A stretch of 12,484 bases of DNA from Bacillota bacterium (GTDB taxonomy: Bacteria; Bacillota; UBA4882; UBA10575): the NCBI GenBank assembly GCA_012512605.1, contig JAAZDX010000230.1:1-12484 (forward strand). Reading direction: 5' to 3'. Positions 1-5,632 of the stretch are shown here, one piece after another; positions within the stretch are counted from its first letter, which is position 1, and every line of letters begins with the position of its first letter. Both the position numbers and the translations under genes were made by a program. Under the pieces are notes generated by a model. The model saw nothing but the letters and a program-made list of their open reading frames with translations, did not search any database and had not been told where the DNA came from.

Positions 1-100
1 CCGGAGCGGTCCCTTGTTGGTAAGCGGTAAGTAGCGCTTCGTCAACCGCCATGTTCCAAGCGGCCGTCCCAGCTGTCCACGGGAGCAAACGTCCGATCAT
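1..100 (-). CDS. Lipoate-protein ligase / octanoyltransferase family (LipM/LplA-like), N-terminus only
   Basis: Only the first 33 codons lie in the window; the gene runs off the left edge. The translation begins MIGRLLPWTAGTAAWNMAVD and continues into EALL. The W-x-N-M-A-x-D-E-A-L-L pattern is the N-terminal signature of the BPL/LPL catalytic fold used by LipM octanoyl-ACP:protein transferases and LplA lipoate ligases. Its ATG shares one base with the gcvH stop codon (TGATG), so the two genes are translationally coupled and co-transcribed. These enzymes place octanoate or lipoate on a lysine of carrier proteins such as GcvH, which is the gene directly upstream. The visible part cannot separate LipM from LplA. 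The family call is quite firm; the exact enzyme is not. Confidence 0.8.
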   Translation of the reverse strand, partial: MIGRLLPWTAGTAAWNMAVDEALLTAYQQGTAP

Positions 101-477
101 CACCCGCCGATCAATTTCTGGTACTCTTCAGCGGTGAGAAGCTTTTCTAATTCTTGATCATCGGCGAATTCAATCACCGCAATCCAGCCTTTACCGTAAG
201 GATCCTGGTTGACCAGTTCGGGGTTGAATTGCAATTCTTCGTTGACGGCGATAATCTCCCCCGTCAATGGGGCATAAATGTCGGAAACCGCTTTTACCGA
301 TTCAATACTGCCCATTCCTGCTTTGGCCTTTATCTTTTCGCCAATTGCTGGTAGATCCACATAAACAACGTCACCCAGTTCTTTTTGGGCATATTCCGTG
401 ATCCCTACCGTAGCGCGGTCGCCTTCTTTTCGGACCCACTCGTGATCTGAAGTATACTTTAAATCGGACGGAATCAT
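100..477 (-). CDS. gcvH: Glycine cleavage system H protein
   Basis: The 125-residue product has the full length usual for GcvH. This small soluble protein carries aminomethyl groups between the P, T and L proteins of glycine cleavage on a lipoyl arm. The lipoylation motif G-S-I-E-S-V-K-A-V-S-D is intact, with the modified lysine at residue 62. The N-terminal DHEWV and the C-terminal NQDPYGKGWI segments are also typical. The ATG at 477 is preceded by a G-rich site (GGGGGT, about 8 nt away) and by a clear promoter at 537-565. The gene is followed without a gap by a lipoate/octanoate transferase gene, so the protein may be both the substrate and, as in B. subtilis, a relay for lipoyl groups to other complexes. 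The relay role is inference. Confidence 0.97.
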   Translation of the reverse strand: MIPSDLKYTSDHEWVRKEGDRATVGITEYAQKELGDVVYVDLPAIGEKIKAKAGMGSIESVKAVSDIYAPLTGEIIAVNEELQFNPELVNQDPYGKGWIAVIEFADDQELEKLLTAEEYQKLIGG

Positions 478-536
478 CTCTCAAACCCCCATTTTTAATA
501 TTCCGAACGCGGACTAAGTACCAGACTTTTATGTTT

Positions 537-565
537 ATCATATAATGAAGGGAATAACTTGTAAA
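537..565 (-). promoter_or_regulatory. Sigma-A-type promoter of gcvH
   Basis: Read on the minus strand, TTTACA (560-565) and TATGAT (537-542) are separated by exactly 17 bp, a near-consensus vegetative promoter. It lies about 60 bp upstream of the gcvH start. A plus-strand TATAAT at 541-546 overlaps it but has no convincing -35 partner. Confidence 0.7.
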
Positions 566-603
566 GAGTCAGTAGAGATTTTTCCCAAAAGGAGGGTATC
601 TTT

Positions 604-693
604 ATGTGTCGTCTCTTAGCCGCCTTCTTAAACCCGCTCCTCAAAATGAGAGGAAAAACCATGATCGTCATCAAACAGCGGCATAAAAACTAG
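604..693 (+). CDS. Small 29-residue ORF of unknown function
   Basis: The ATG at 604 follows a strong Shine-Dalgarno site, AAAAGGAGGG, with 7 nt between GGAGGG (591-596) and the start. The 29 codons end at TAG (691-693), and an intrinsic terminator follows at 710-731, so this is a complete mini transcription unit between two minus-strand operons. The peptide begins MCRLLAAFLNPLLKMRGKTM and ends IVIKQRHKN: a short hydrophobic stretch followed by a basic tail. It could be a small membrane-associated protein, a signalling peptide precursor or a leader peptide. I do not recognise a family, and the promoter is unclear (TATAAT at 541-546 with a poor -35). The ribosome-binding site and terminator are the main reasons to believe it is expressed. 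Confidence 0.5.
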   Translation: MCRLLAAFLNPLLKMRGKTMIVIKQRHKN

Positions 694-709
694 CCGTCCC
701 AACCTATTG

Positions 710-731
710 CCTCCACATGGAGGTTTTTTTT
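710..731 (+). terminator. Intrinsic terminator after the small ORF
   Basis: CCTCC and GGAGG pair around an ACAT loop and are followed at once by eight T residues. The stem is short, but the U-tract is strong on the plus strand. It sits 17 nt after the stop codon of the 29-codon ORF. Confidence 0.7.
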
Positions 732-803
732 ACTCCTTTATTCTTTCCGGGACCGCCTTTTTTATCGTAGAAAAAGCATTACCCAATTAGACCGGCTGCG
801 CCG

Positions 804-1364
804 TTATAATTCGGAAAGCCGACGCCACAAGGGGGGAATCAGCCCGGCGATCAAGAGCGCTTTGATGAGATCGCCCAGAAGAAAGGGGGTCAGCCCCAGA
901 GCAATTTGACCAAGGGCTACCGGCTCATTTAACACCAGGTGATTGAGGAGGTAAAGGTAGGGTAGGGCGATGAGGTAAATAACAAGCATCCCCGTTAAAG
1001 TTAGGCCAAGACAATTTAGAAAGGTGGGCTTCCGGATCAAGAAGCTTAATGCCCCCACGACCGCAGCAGCACCGACAAAACCAAGGATAAAACCAAAACC
1101 GGGGCGAAAGATATAACTAAGACCGCCCCCCTGACTGAACACCGGAACCCCGACCAAACCAAGGAGAAGGTAGACCAACTGGCTCAGCGGAGCGTAACGG
1201 GGGCCAAGCAAAACCCCAGCCATAATCACCATTAAATTCTGGAAAGTGAAGGGGACCGGGGGAATAATATCCACCCGTAGGTAAGCGCCGATCCAGGTTA
1301 ATGCGGAAAATAACGCCACCAGAACCATCTTCTCCGTCCGTTTACGTTTGTGCAACCAAAACAA
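804..1364 (-). CDS. bioY: BioY, biotin-specific S component of an ECF transporter
   Basis: The 186-residue protein is strongly hydrophobic with about six membrane segments, the normal size for BioY. Diagnostic stretches are PVPFTFQ (residues 37-43), YLLLGLVGVPVF with a GGG following (65-81), the glycine-rich F-R-P-G-F-G-F-I-L-G-F segment (86-96), and G-D-L-I-K near residues 164-168. BioY binds biotin in the membrane and works alone at low efficiency or with EcfA/EcfT energising proteins. None of these is encoded here, so a shared module elsewhere is likely. The start is a TTG at 1364, chosen because GGAGGG (1371-1376) lies 6 nt upstream; an internal ATG 12 codons later lacks this. It lies 29 bp downstream of birA in the same operon, so it should share control by the putative biotin operator at 2452-2481. 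Confidence 0.95.
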   Translation of the reverse strand: MFWLHKRKRTEKMVLVALFSALTWIGAYLRVDIIPPVPFTFQNLMVIMAGVLLGPRYAPLSQLVYLLLGLVGVPVFSQGGGLSYIFRPGFGFILGFVGAAAVVGALSFLIRKPTFLNCLGLTLTGMLVIYLIALPYLYLLNHLVLNEPVALGQIALGLTPFLLGDLIKALLIAGLIPPLWRRLSEL

Positions 1365-1393
1365 AAAGATCCCTCCTCGCTAAGAATCGGTTC

Positions 1394-2362
1394 CTACCGG
1401 TCAAAGAGCGGCTGTACATCGCCGGCCATAACGCGGGAGCGTTGTCCGTCGTGTTCGATGATGAGGGCCCCATCATCGGCGATCGCCACTGCTTCTCCTC
1501 GGTATACTTTTCTCCCGTCGTCCACTTCCACCGGCCGCCCCAAGGTTGCCGTATACTGCCGGCAGTAGTCTAAACTCCGGTTGAACCCCTGCTCTAAAGC
1601 ATGGAAATACTCCTCCTCAAAACACTGCAGATATTTTCGGAGTAAGTCTTTCCGGTCCACAAAGCAGCCTGCGGCCATCCGTAGAGAGCCGGCCTTGGTC
1701 CTTAGTTCCGGGGGAAAATCGTTAATGCGTTGGTTGACGTTAATCCCCACTCCCACAATAACATGTTCCAAACGGCCCAACTCCCCACTGACCTCAGTTA
1801 GGATCCCGGATAGCTTACGGTCTTCGTAATAAAGATCATTAGGCCATTTTACCAACGGCCGGAAGTCTAAGGCATTTTTGACGGCACGCGAAAGGGCCAC
1901 CACCGCCAGTAAGTTTAACTTTGGTAGCTCCAACGGGGAAAAAGGAGGACGGAGGATGATACTGAGCCAAATGCCGGTCCCTGGTGGGGAAAACCAACCG
2001 CGTCCCAACCGTCCGCGGCCCGCGGTCTGCATCTCCGCCAGGACTACCGTCCCCTCGTCCACGGAAGTAAGCAGTTCTTTCGCCCGTTGGTTCGTGGAAG
2101 GTAATTCATCATAGTACTCGATGGTTTTCCCGATCAGTTGGTTCGCAAGACCTTTGGTTACTTCCCAGGGGTAGAGTTTATCGGGCCGGGAAACCAAATG
2201 GTAGCCCCGGCGGGGATGAGCCTTGATTTTGTACCCCAGTTCCCGCAAGGTCTGAATCTGCTTCCAAACCATCGTCCGGCTGACACCCAACCGGGTCGCC
2301 AGATCCTCGCCCGAGACAAAGGCCCCCTGGTCGAGGAGTTCAACTACCGTTCCCAACTGCAA
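1394..2362 (-). CDS. birA: Bifunctional biotin protein ligase and biotin operon repressor
   Basis: The 322-residue product has the full two-function layout. An N-terminal helix-turn-helix (about residues 18-45, V-S-G-E-D-L-A-T-R-L-G-V-S-R-T) with a basic wing (H-P-R-R-G-Y, 49-54) precedes the ligase domain. That domain carries the biotinyl-AMP loop GRGRLGR (115-121), the KWPND segment (172-176), a conserved lysine in R-K-L-S-G-I-L (about 183) and G-V-G-I-N-V-N. The C-terminal SH3-like cap is present. It attaches biotin to carboxylase carrier proteins and, as biotinyl-AMP-bound dimer, should bind operators. The start is TTG at 2362, with AAGGAG (2373-2378) 10 nt upstream. The gene is first in an operon with bioY, behind a promoter that overlaps an inverted repeat resembling a BirA box, so autoregulation is likely. 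Confidence 0.96.
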   Translation of the reverse strand: MQLGTVVELLDQGAFVSGEDLATRLGVSRTMVWKQIQTLRELGYKIKAHPRRGYHLVSRPDKLYPWEVTKGLANQLIGKTIEYYDELPSTNQRAKELLTSVDEGTVVLAEMQTAGRGRLGRGWFSPPGTGIWLSIILRPPFSPLELPKLNLLAVVALSRAVKNALDFRPLVKWPNDLYYEDRKLSGILTEVSGELGRLEHVIVGVGINVNQRINDFPPELRTKAGSLRMAAGCFVDRKDLLRKYLQCFEEEYFHALEQGFNRSLDYCRQYTATLGRPVEVDDGRKVYRGEAVAIADDGALIIEHDGQRSRVMAGDVQPLFDR

Positions 2363-2427
2363 GATCCCATCGCTCCTTACTTTTCGTTATTTGTTGTTCG
2401 TCACTTAAGTGCACCAAAAACACCTTT

Positions 2428-2457
2428 AGTCTAATCAAAAGTCCCCTTCTTTGTCAA
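2428..2457 (-). promoter_or_regulatory. Promoter of birA-bioY
   Basis: On the minus strand a consensus TTGACA (2452-2457) and TAGACT (2428-2433) are spaced by 18 bp, about 65 bp upstream of the birA start. The -35 hexamer is inside one arm of the inverted repeat at 2452-2481, so a protein bound there would block this promoter. Confidence 0.65.
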
Positions 2458-2481
2458 CCGTGATTGCAAAAGTGGTTGACA
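2452..2481. promoter_or_regulatory. Putative BirA (biotin) operator
   Basis: TGTCAACC (2452-2459), a 14-bp spacer, and GGTTGACA (2474-2481) form a perfect 8-bp inverted repeat. BirA operators in many bacteria have arms like TTGTnAACC and GGTTnACAA spaced by about 14-16 bp, and this site fits that plan, including an extra T at 2451. It covers the -35 box of the birA-bioY promoter. The right arm also contains a plus-strand TTGACA (2476-2481), which could be the -35 of a divergent promoter, although no good -10 follows it at normal spacing. Confidence 0.75.
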
Positions 2482-2518
2482 TATGTTTCATTGTTATCGA
2501 AATATTAATCTTTTTTTC

Positions 2519-2697
2519 TTGCCTTTCCGCCGCAAGCAGGATAAAATAGGGATACATAGTTCTACGGGAAAAGGCGCGCCTTACCCCACAGAACCAACCA
2601 TTATTACCTGAGGCCAAGGCTTGTCCTGAAGCAAAGGATGTTCGTATCCCCCTGATCGTCAATATAAGACAAGCCTGTCCATGGACGGGCTTTTTTC
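2519..2697 (+). ncRNA. Putative structured RNA / transcription attenuator with its promoter, upstream of the ABC operon
   Basis: TTGCCT (2519-2524) and TAAAAT (2542-2547), 17 bp apart, make a plausible promoter. The transcript would run about 140 nt to an intrinsic terminator at 2673-2696. Upstream of the terminator, AGGCTTGTC (2617-2625) is perfectly complementary to GACAAGCCT (2668-2676), whose last four bases belong to the terminator stem. The two pairings are therefore mutually exclusive, as in an attenuator or riboswitch expression platform. GGGATAC (2549-2555) can also pair with GTATCCC (2644-2650), but it lies at the proposed start site, so that pairing needs an upstream start. I could not match a known riboswitch class, and a free-standing small RNA is equally possible. 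Confidence 0.4.
2673..2696 (+). terminator. Intrinsic terminator before the ABC operon
   Basis: GCCTGTC (2673-2679) and GACGGGC (2684-2690) form a 7-bp stem with one T-G wobble around a CATG loop, followed by six T residues. It ends 65 bp before the start codon of the downstream binding-protein gene. I see no good promoter between the two, so read-through here may control that operon. Confidence 0.75.
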
Positions 2698-2761
2698 GTC
2701 AAGATGACATCCTGTCCGGATCGGTGCCTTTGGTAAAGATTCTGAAGCAGGAGGGATTGTT

Positions 2762-3736
2762 ATGTGGAAAAAAACCTTTTTTACCGGATGTCTAATCCTC
2801 ATTCTGGTGGTAGCTTCCCCGCTTCTGACGGCAAAAGATCCCGGGGAAACCTCGATTGATGTTATGGTCCTGTCCGGGACGACCGGACTCTCCCTGGTTA
2901 AACTGCTGGAAGAGCAGCCACTGATCGCCCCGGGAATAACCTTTAACTACACGGTGATCAAGAGCCCTGACCAGATGAGCGCCAAGATCATTGCCGGGGA
3001 AGCCGACATCGCCGCCGTACCCACGAACCTCGCTTCCATCCTTTATAACCGCGGAATTCCGGTGCAACTGGCGGCAATCACCAATTGGGGTGTTATGTAT
3101 GTCGTCGGCCGCGATGCGACGATCACGACGTGGGCCGACCTTAAAGGAGAAGAAGTCGGCGTTACCGGGAAAGGAAGCACCCCCGATCTGCTCTTCCGGT
3201 ACTTTTTAAAGGCCAACGGGATCGATCCGGAACGGGACGTCCATATCCGCTACTATGCGAGCCCGGCAGAACTGGCACAACTGGTCATTGCGGATAAGGT
3301 AAGCCTGGCCACCTTGCCCGAGCCCTGGGTCACGGAAGCCCTTTCCCGCAATGCGGCCCTGAGCGTCCTTTTGGATTACCAAAAAGAATGGGCGCGTCTA
3401 GAAAAACGGGACGTCTCCTACCCCCAAAGTGCGTTAGTGGTCCGCTCGCAGCTTGCCAAAGTAAAGGCGGCCGCAGTCCGTGCCTTTTTGAAGGCGGCGG
3501 CTGATTCCAGCGCCTGGGTGGTTGATAACCCAAGTGCGGCTGGCATTTTGGCGGAAAAACATCTCTCGATCTCATCGGCAGCAGCAACCGCGGCGATTCC
3601 CCGGTGCAATCTCCGGTTTGACGAGACCCACCAAGTCCAATCCGAGATTGGCTATTTCCTGGAGAAACTCTATTCTTTCCAGCCGCAATCGATTGGAGGC
3701 AAACTACCGGATGAAGGCTTCTATTTACAAAAATAA
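2762..3736 (+). CDS. ABC transporter substrate-binding protein, NMT1/THI5-SsuA type
   Basis: This 324-residue protein starts with a basic N-terminus and a hydrophobic segment (residues 5-23) typical of a secretion signal, with a possible signal-peptidase-I site after LLTA. No lipobox cysteine is present, unusual for a Gram-positive binding protein. The rest matches the NMT1/THI5/SsuA/TauA/ThiY fold: M-V-L-S-G-T-T-G-L near the front, A-K-I-I-A-G-E-A-D-I-A-A-V-P-T-N (74-89), W-A-D-L-K-G-E-E-V-G-V-T, and L-P-E-P-W-V-T-E-A-L. Family members bind sulfonates, taurine, thiamine precursors or other small compounds; the sequence does not tell which. The ATG follows GGAGGG by 6 nt. It is the first gene of a three-gene operon downstream of a terminator, and it overlaps the permease gene by 26 nt. 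Confidence 0.9.
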   Translation: MWKKTFFTGCLILILVVASPLLTAKDPGETSIDVMVLSGTTGLSLVKLLEEQPLIAPGITFNYTVIKSPDQMSAKIIAGEADIAAVPTNLASILYNRGIPVQLAAITNWGVMYVVGRDATITTWADLKGEEVGVTGKGSTPDLLFRYFLKANGIDPERDVHIRYYASPAELAQLVIADKVSLATLPEPWVTEALSRNAALSVLLDYQKEWARLEKRDVSYPQSALVVRSQLAKVKAAAVRAFLKAAADSSAWVVDNPSAAGILAEKHLSISSAAATAAIPRCNLRFDETHQVQSEIGYFLEKLYSFQPQSIGGKLPDEGFYLQK

Positions 3737-4466
3737 GCTTGTTACCGTCAGCTCAATCCTGACCCTTTTAATCGTCTGGGCCTTGGCCGCAGCGGTGGTT
3801 GGGAAGGAGATCATCCTTCCCAGCCCTGTTGTGACCTTAACCCAGCTCTACCGTCTTTTAACCTCCGGCGGCTTTTGGGTTCACTTGAGCGCCACCCTTA
3901 GCCGCGGATTAATCGGCTTTGGCCTTTCGTTCTTGGCGGGTTTGTTGGTTGGTTTGCTTTCCGGGTTGCGTCCGAGCTTTAAAACTTTCTTTCACCTTTG
4001 GCTAACGGTAATCCGAAGCACTCCTTCGATGGCCCTTATTCTCCTTGCCCTGATCTGGTTTGAATCCGACGCCGTCACGCTTTTCGTCACTTTTCTGGTG
4101 GTCTTTCCGCTCATCACGCAAAACGTGACCGAAGGCCTCGGCCAGGTTGATCCACAGCTGAAGGAGATGGCCCGCCTTTACCGGGTCCGTTTTCCGACTA
4201 TCCTTTTCCGGATGTATTTGCCCGCGATCATCCCTTATCTTGCCACGGCTGCCGCCGCGGGGCTAGGTTTGACCTGGAAGGTCATGATCGCCGCCGAAGT
4301 TCTTGCTTATCCCCGTTTAGGAATCGGTGCGCGGATGGATACGGCGCGCACTTATCTACAAACCCCTGAAGTTTTTGCCTGGACCATCGTGGTGATTGCG
4401 ATCAGTCTTTTTTTTGACCGGATCCTTAATACCCTGATCCGAAAGGAATTATTGTATTGGGAGTAA
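3711..4466 (+). CDS. ABC transporter permease, SsuC/ThiX-like
   Basis: The 251-residue inner-membrane protein has the usual length for SsuC/TauC/ThiX permeases. It has an N-terminal membrane helix (about 11-30), the L-P-S-P sequence that follows it in this family, about six membrane segments in all, and a cytoplasmic coupling loop around residues 152-174 (E-M-A-R-L-Y then L-P-A-I-I-P), equivalent to the EAA motif. The frame is open upstream to 3522, but that part only shadows the binding-protein gene. I place the start at ATG 3711, where the residues become permease-like and GGAGG (3695-3699) lies 11 nt upstream. The gene overlaps the end of the binding-protein gene by 26 nt and is followed after 6 nt by the ATPase gene. 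Confidence 0.92.
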   Translation: MKASIYKNKLVTVSSILTLLIVWALAAAVVGKEIILPSPVVTLTQLYRLLTSGGFWVHLSATLSRGLIGFGLSFLAGLLVGLLSGLRPSFKTFFHLWLTVIRSTPSMALILLALIWFESDAVTLFVTFLVVFPLITQNVTEGLGQVDPQLKEMARLYRVRFPTILFRMYLPAIIPYLATAAAAGLGLTWKVMIAAEVLAYPRLGIGARMDTARTYLQTPEVFAWTIVVIAISLFFDRILNTLIRKELLYWE

Positions 4467-4472
4467 CCAGGA

Positions 4473-5195
4473 ATGAACCAGATCGAATTTGCGTTATCCG
4501 GGATTACCAAGTCTTACGGGCCGGTTAAGGTCTTGGCCGACCTGTCTTTAAACGTGAAGACCAACAGCATCGTTGCCTTTCTCGGCCCTTCCGGCTGTGG
4601 CAAAACCACCCTGCTTTCGATTATCGCCGGCCTAAAAGCGCCCGACCAAGGGCAGGTGACCGGCGTGGGCAACAAGCCCATCAGCTATCTTTTTCAAGAA
4701 CCGCGCCTGCTTGACTGGTTAACCGTCGGCGAAAACCTGGCCTTTGTTTTAAAGGACCACATTCCCCGCTTTGAACTGTCCGAACGGATCGATTACTATT
4801 TAGAACAGATGGAGATCGCCGCCTACCGGGACACCTACCCCCGAAAACTAAGCGGTGGACAACGACAACGGGTAGCGATGGCCCGTGCGCTGGCCTATCC
4901 TTCCCGCCTCCTTCTGATGGATGAACCTTTCAAGTCCCTTGACTTGAGTTTGAAATGGGCACTAATGACCCGTTTCTTGAAGCTATGGGCGGCGGCTCCC
5001 CGTACCGTGATCTTAGTCACCCACGATCCCAAAGAAGCCCTGCTGCTGGCGGATGAGGTGTATGTGCTCACGCCGAAGCCCGCCGTAATCAAAAGTCACC
5101 ACGTGATCAACATCCCGCGCCCGGAACGGAAGCCAACCGCCCTGTCCCTTCTCCAACTGGAACAACAGATCACCGCGGAATTGATCCGCAACTAG
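4473..5195 (+). CDS. ABC transporter ATP-binding protein, SsuB/ThiZ-like
   Basis: The 240-residue ATPase has every motif intact: Walker A GPSGCGKTT (38-46), Q-loop F-Q-E-P (Gln75), signature LSGGQRQR (126-133), Walker B L-L-L-M-D-E-P with Glu151, and switch His184 in L-V-T-H-D. The sequence is most like the SsuB/TauB/ThiZ group, in agreement with the binding protein and permease before it. It sits on the cytoplasmic face and powers import by that permease. The ATG follows GGGAG (4459-4463), which overlaps the permease stop codon. It is the last gene of the operon and converges with a minus-strand gene about 20 bp later. Confidence 0.95.
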   Translation: MNQIEFALSGITKSYGPVKVLADLSLNVKTNSIVAFLGPSGCGKTTLLSIIAGLKAPDQGQVTGVGNKPISYLFQEPRLLDWLTVGENLAFVLKDHIPRFELSERIDYYLEQMEIAAYRDTYPRKLSGGQRQRVAMARALAYPSRLLLMDEPFKSLDLSLKWALMTRFLKLWAAAPRTVILVTHDPKEALLLADEVYVLTPKPAVIKSHHVINIPRPERKPTALSLLQLEQQITAELIRN

Positions 5196-5196
5196 T

Positions 5197-5219
5197 AAAA
5201 AAAAGCCCATAGGGGCTTT
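5197..5219 (-). terminator. Terminator between convergent genes, oriented for the DUF3006 gene
   Basis: AAAGCCC (5202-5208) and GGGCTTT (5213-5219) form a perfect 7-bp stem with a 4-nt loop. On the minus strand the hairpin is followed by a run of eight U residues. On the plus strand the T-rich tract comes only after ACG, so it would be a weaker terminator for the ABC operon. The stem overlaps the DUF3006 stop codon. Confidence 0.75.
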
Positions 5220-5430
5220 ACGTTTTTCGCTCGTTCTCTTGAGCCACCCTTTTACGTAACTCCTGGATCAGCCTTTTTCGCCGCGCCGTCTCCTCCCGGT
5301 CCACGGTGATCAGAACCACATCCCCCTCCTTGGCCCCGGGTAACAGCTTTGTCGCCATAAGTGCCATGGAGCCGTCCTCCAGTTCGACGACGGCATATTC
5401 CGCTTCAAACCGGTCGATAATCACCCGCAT
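5218..5430 (-). CDS. DUF3006 domain protein
   Basis: This small 70-residue protein matches the DUF3006 pattern: M-R-V-I-I-D-R-F-E, then Y-A-V-V-E-L-E-D-G, then a short spacer and L-L-P-G-A-K-E-G-D-V-V. A basic helical tail follows, R-R-K-R-L-I-Q-E-L-R-K-R. Family members are small beta-rich proteins of unknown function, often found beside metallo-beta-lactamase-fold (ComEC-like) genes; no such partner is present here. The ATG at 5430 has a purine-rich AAGGGGGAAGG upstream and a promoter at 5494-5522. It is transcribed alone, convergent to the SsuB-type gene and divergent from the DUF3798 operon. Confidence 0.85.
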   Translation of the reverse strand: MRVIIDRFEAEYAVVELEDGSMALMATKLLPGAKEGDVVLITVDREETARRKRLIQELRKRVAQENERKT

Positions 5431-5493
5431 CTTGCCTTCCCCCTTTTAAACCACAAAATTAATTCGGCTTCGTCTCCTTTCCTGATGTTACTA

Positions 5494-5522
5494 ATTTTAT
5501 CAATTAACACCTTGCGCAGCAA
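5494..5522 (-). promoter_or_regulatory. Promoter of the DUF3006 gene
   Basis: On the minus strand TTGCTG (5517-5522) and TAAAAT (5494-5499) are 17 bp apart, about 65 bp upstream of the start codon. On the plus strand the 5431-5632 gap must hold the control region of the DUF3798 operon, but the only candidate I see is a weak TTGCGC (5512-5517) with TATCTG (5534-5539). Confidence 0.55.
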
Positions 5523-5632
5523 CCAAGATTTGGTATCTGCCGTTAAGCTCTTGCTCAGTAGGCTTTCCCCGTCAACTACCTCCTCTTTTTACCAGCCAAG
5601 ATCTTTTGTAATCGCCAAAATGAAGAAGGAAA

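Noticed and set aside
541..546. Consensus TATAAT on the plus strand as promoter of the small ORF
   Set aside because: No acceptable -35 hexamer lies 16-18 bp upstream. The same bases are better explained by the gcvH promoter on the other strand, so I did not list it as a promoter.
2402..2411. Perfect palindrome CACTTAAGTG between the birA promoter and start
   Set aside because: It is only 10 bp, does not extend further and matches no operator I know; chance occurrence is plausible.
2549..2696. TPP riboswitch in front of the thiamine-like ABC operon
   Set aside because: The CTGAGA and downstream ACCTGA/GGATAA-type conserved elements are not present in the right order; only a lone CTGAGG occurs.
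3522..3710. Upstream extension of the SsuC-type permease frame
   Set aside because: The residues are rich in Arg, Ser and Pro and only shadow the binding-protein gene. The permease-like sequence and a ribosome site begin at ATG 3711.
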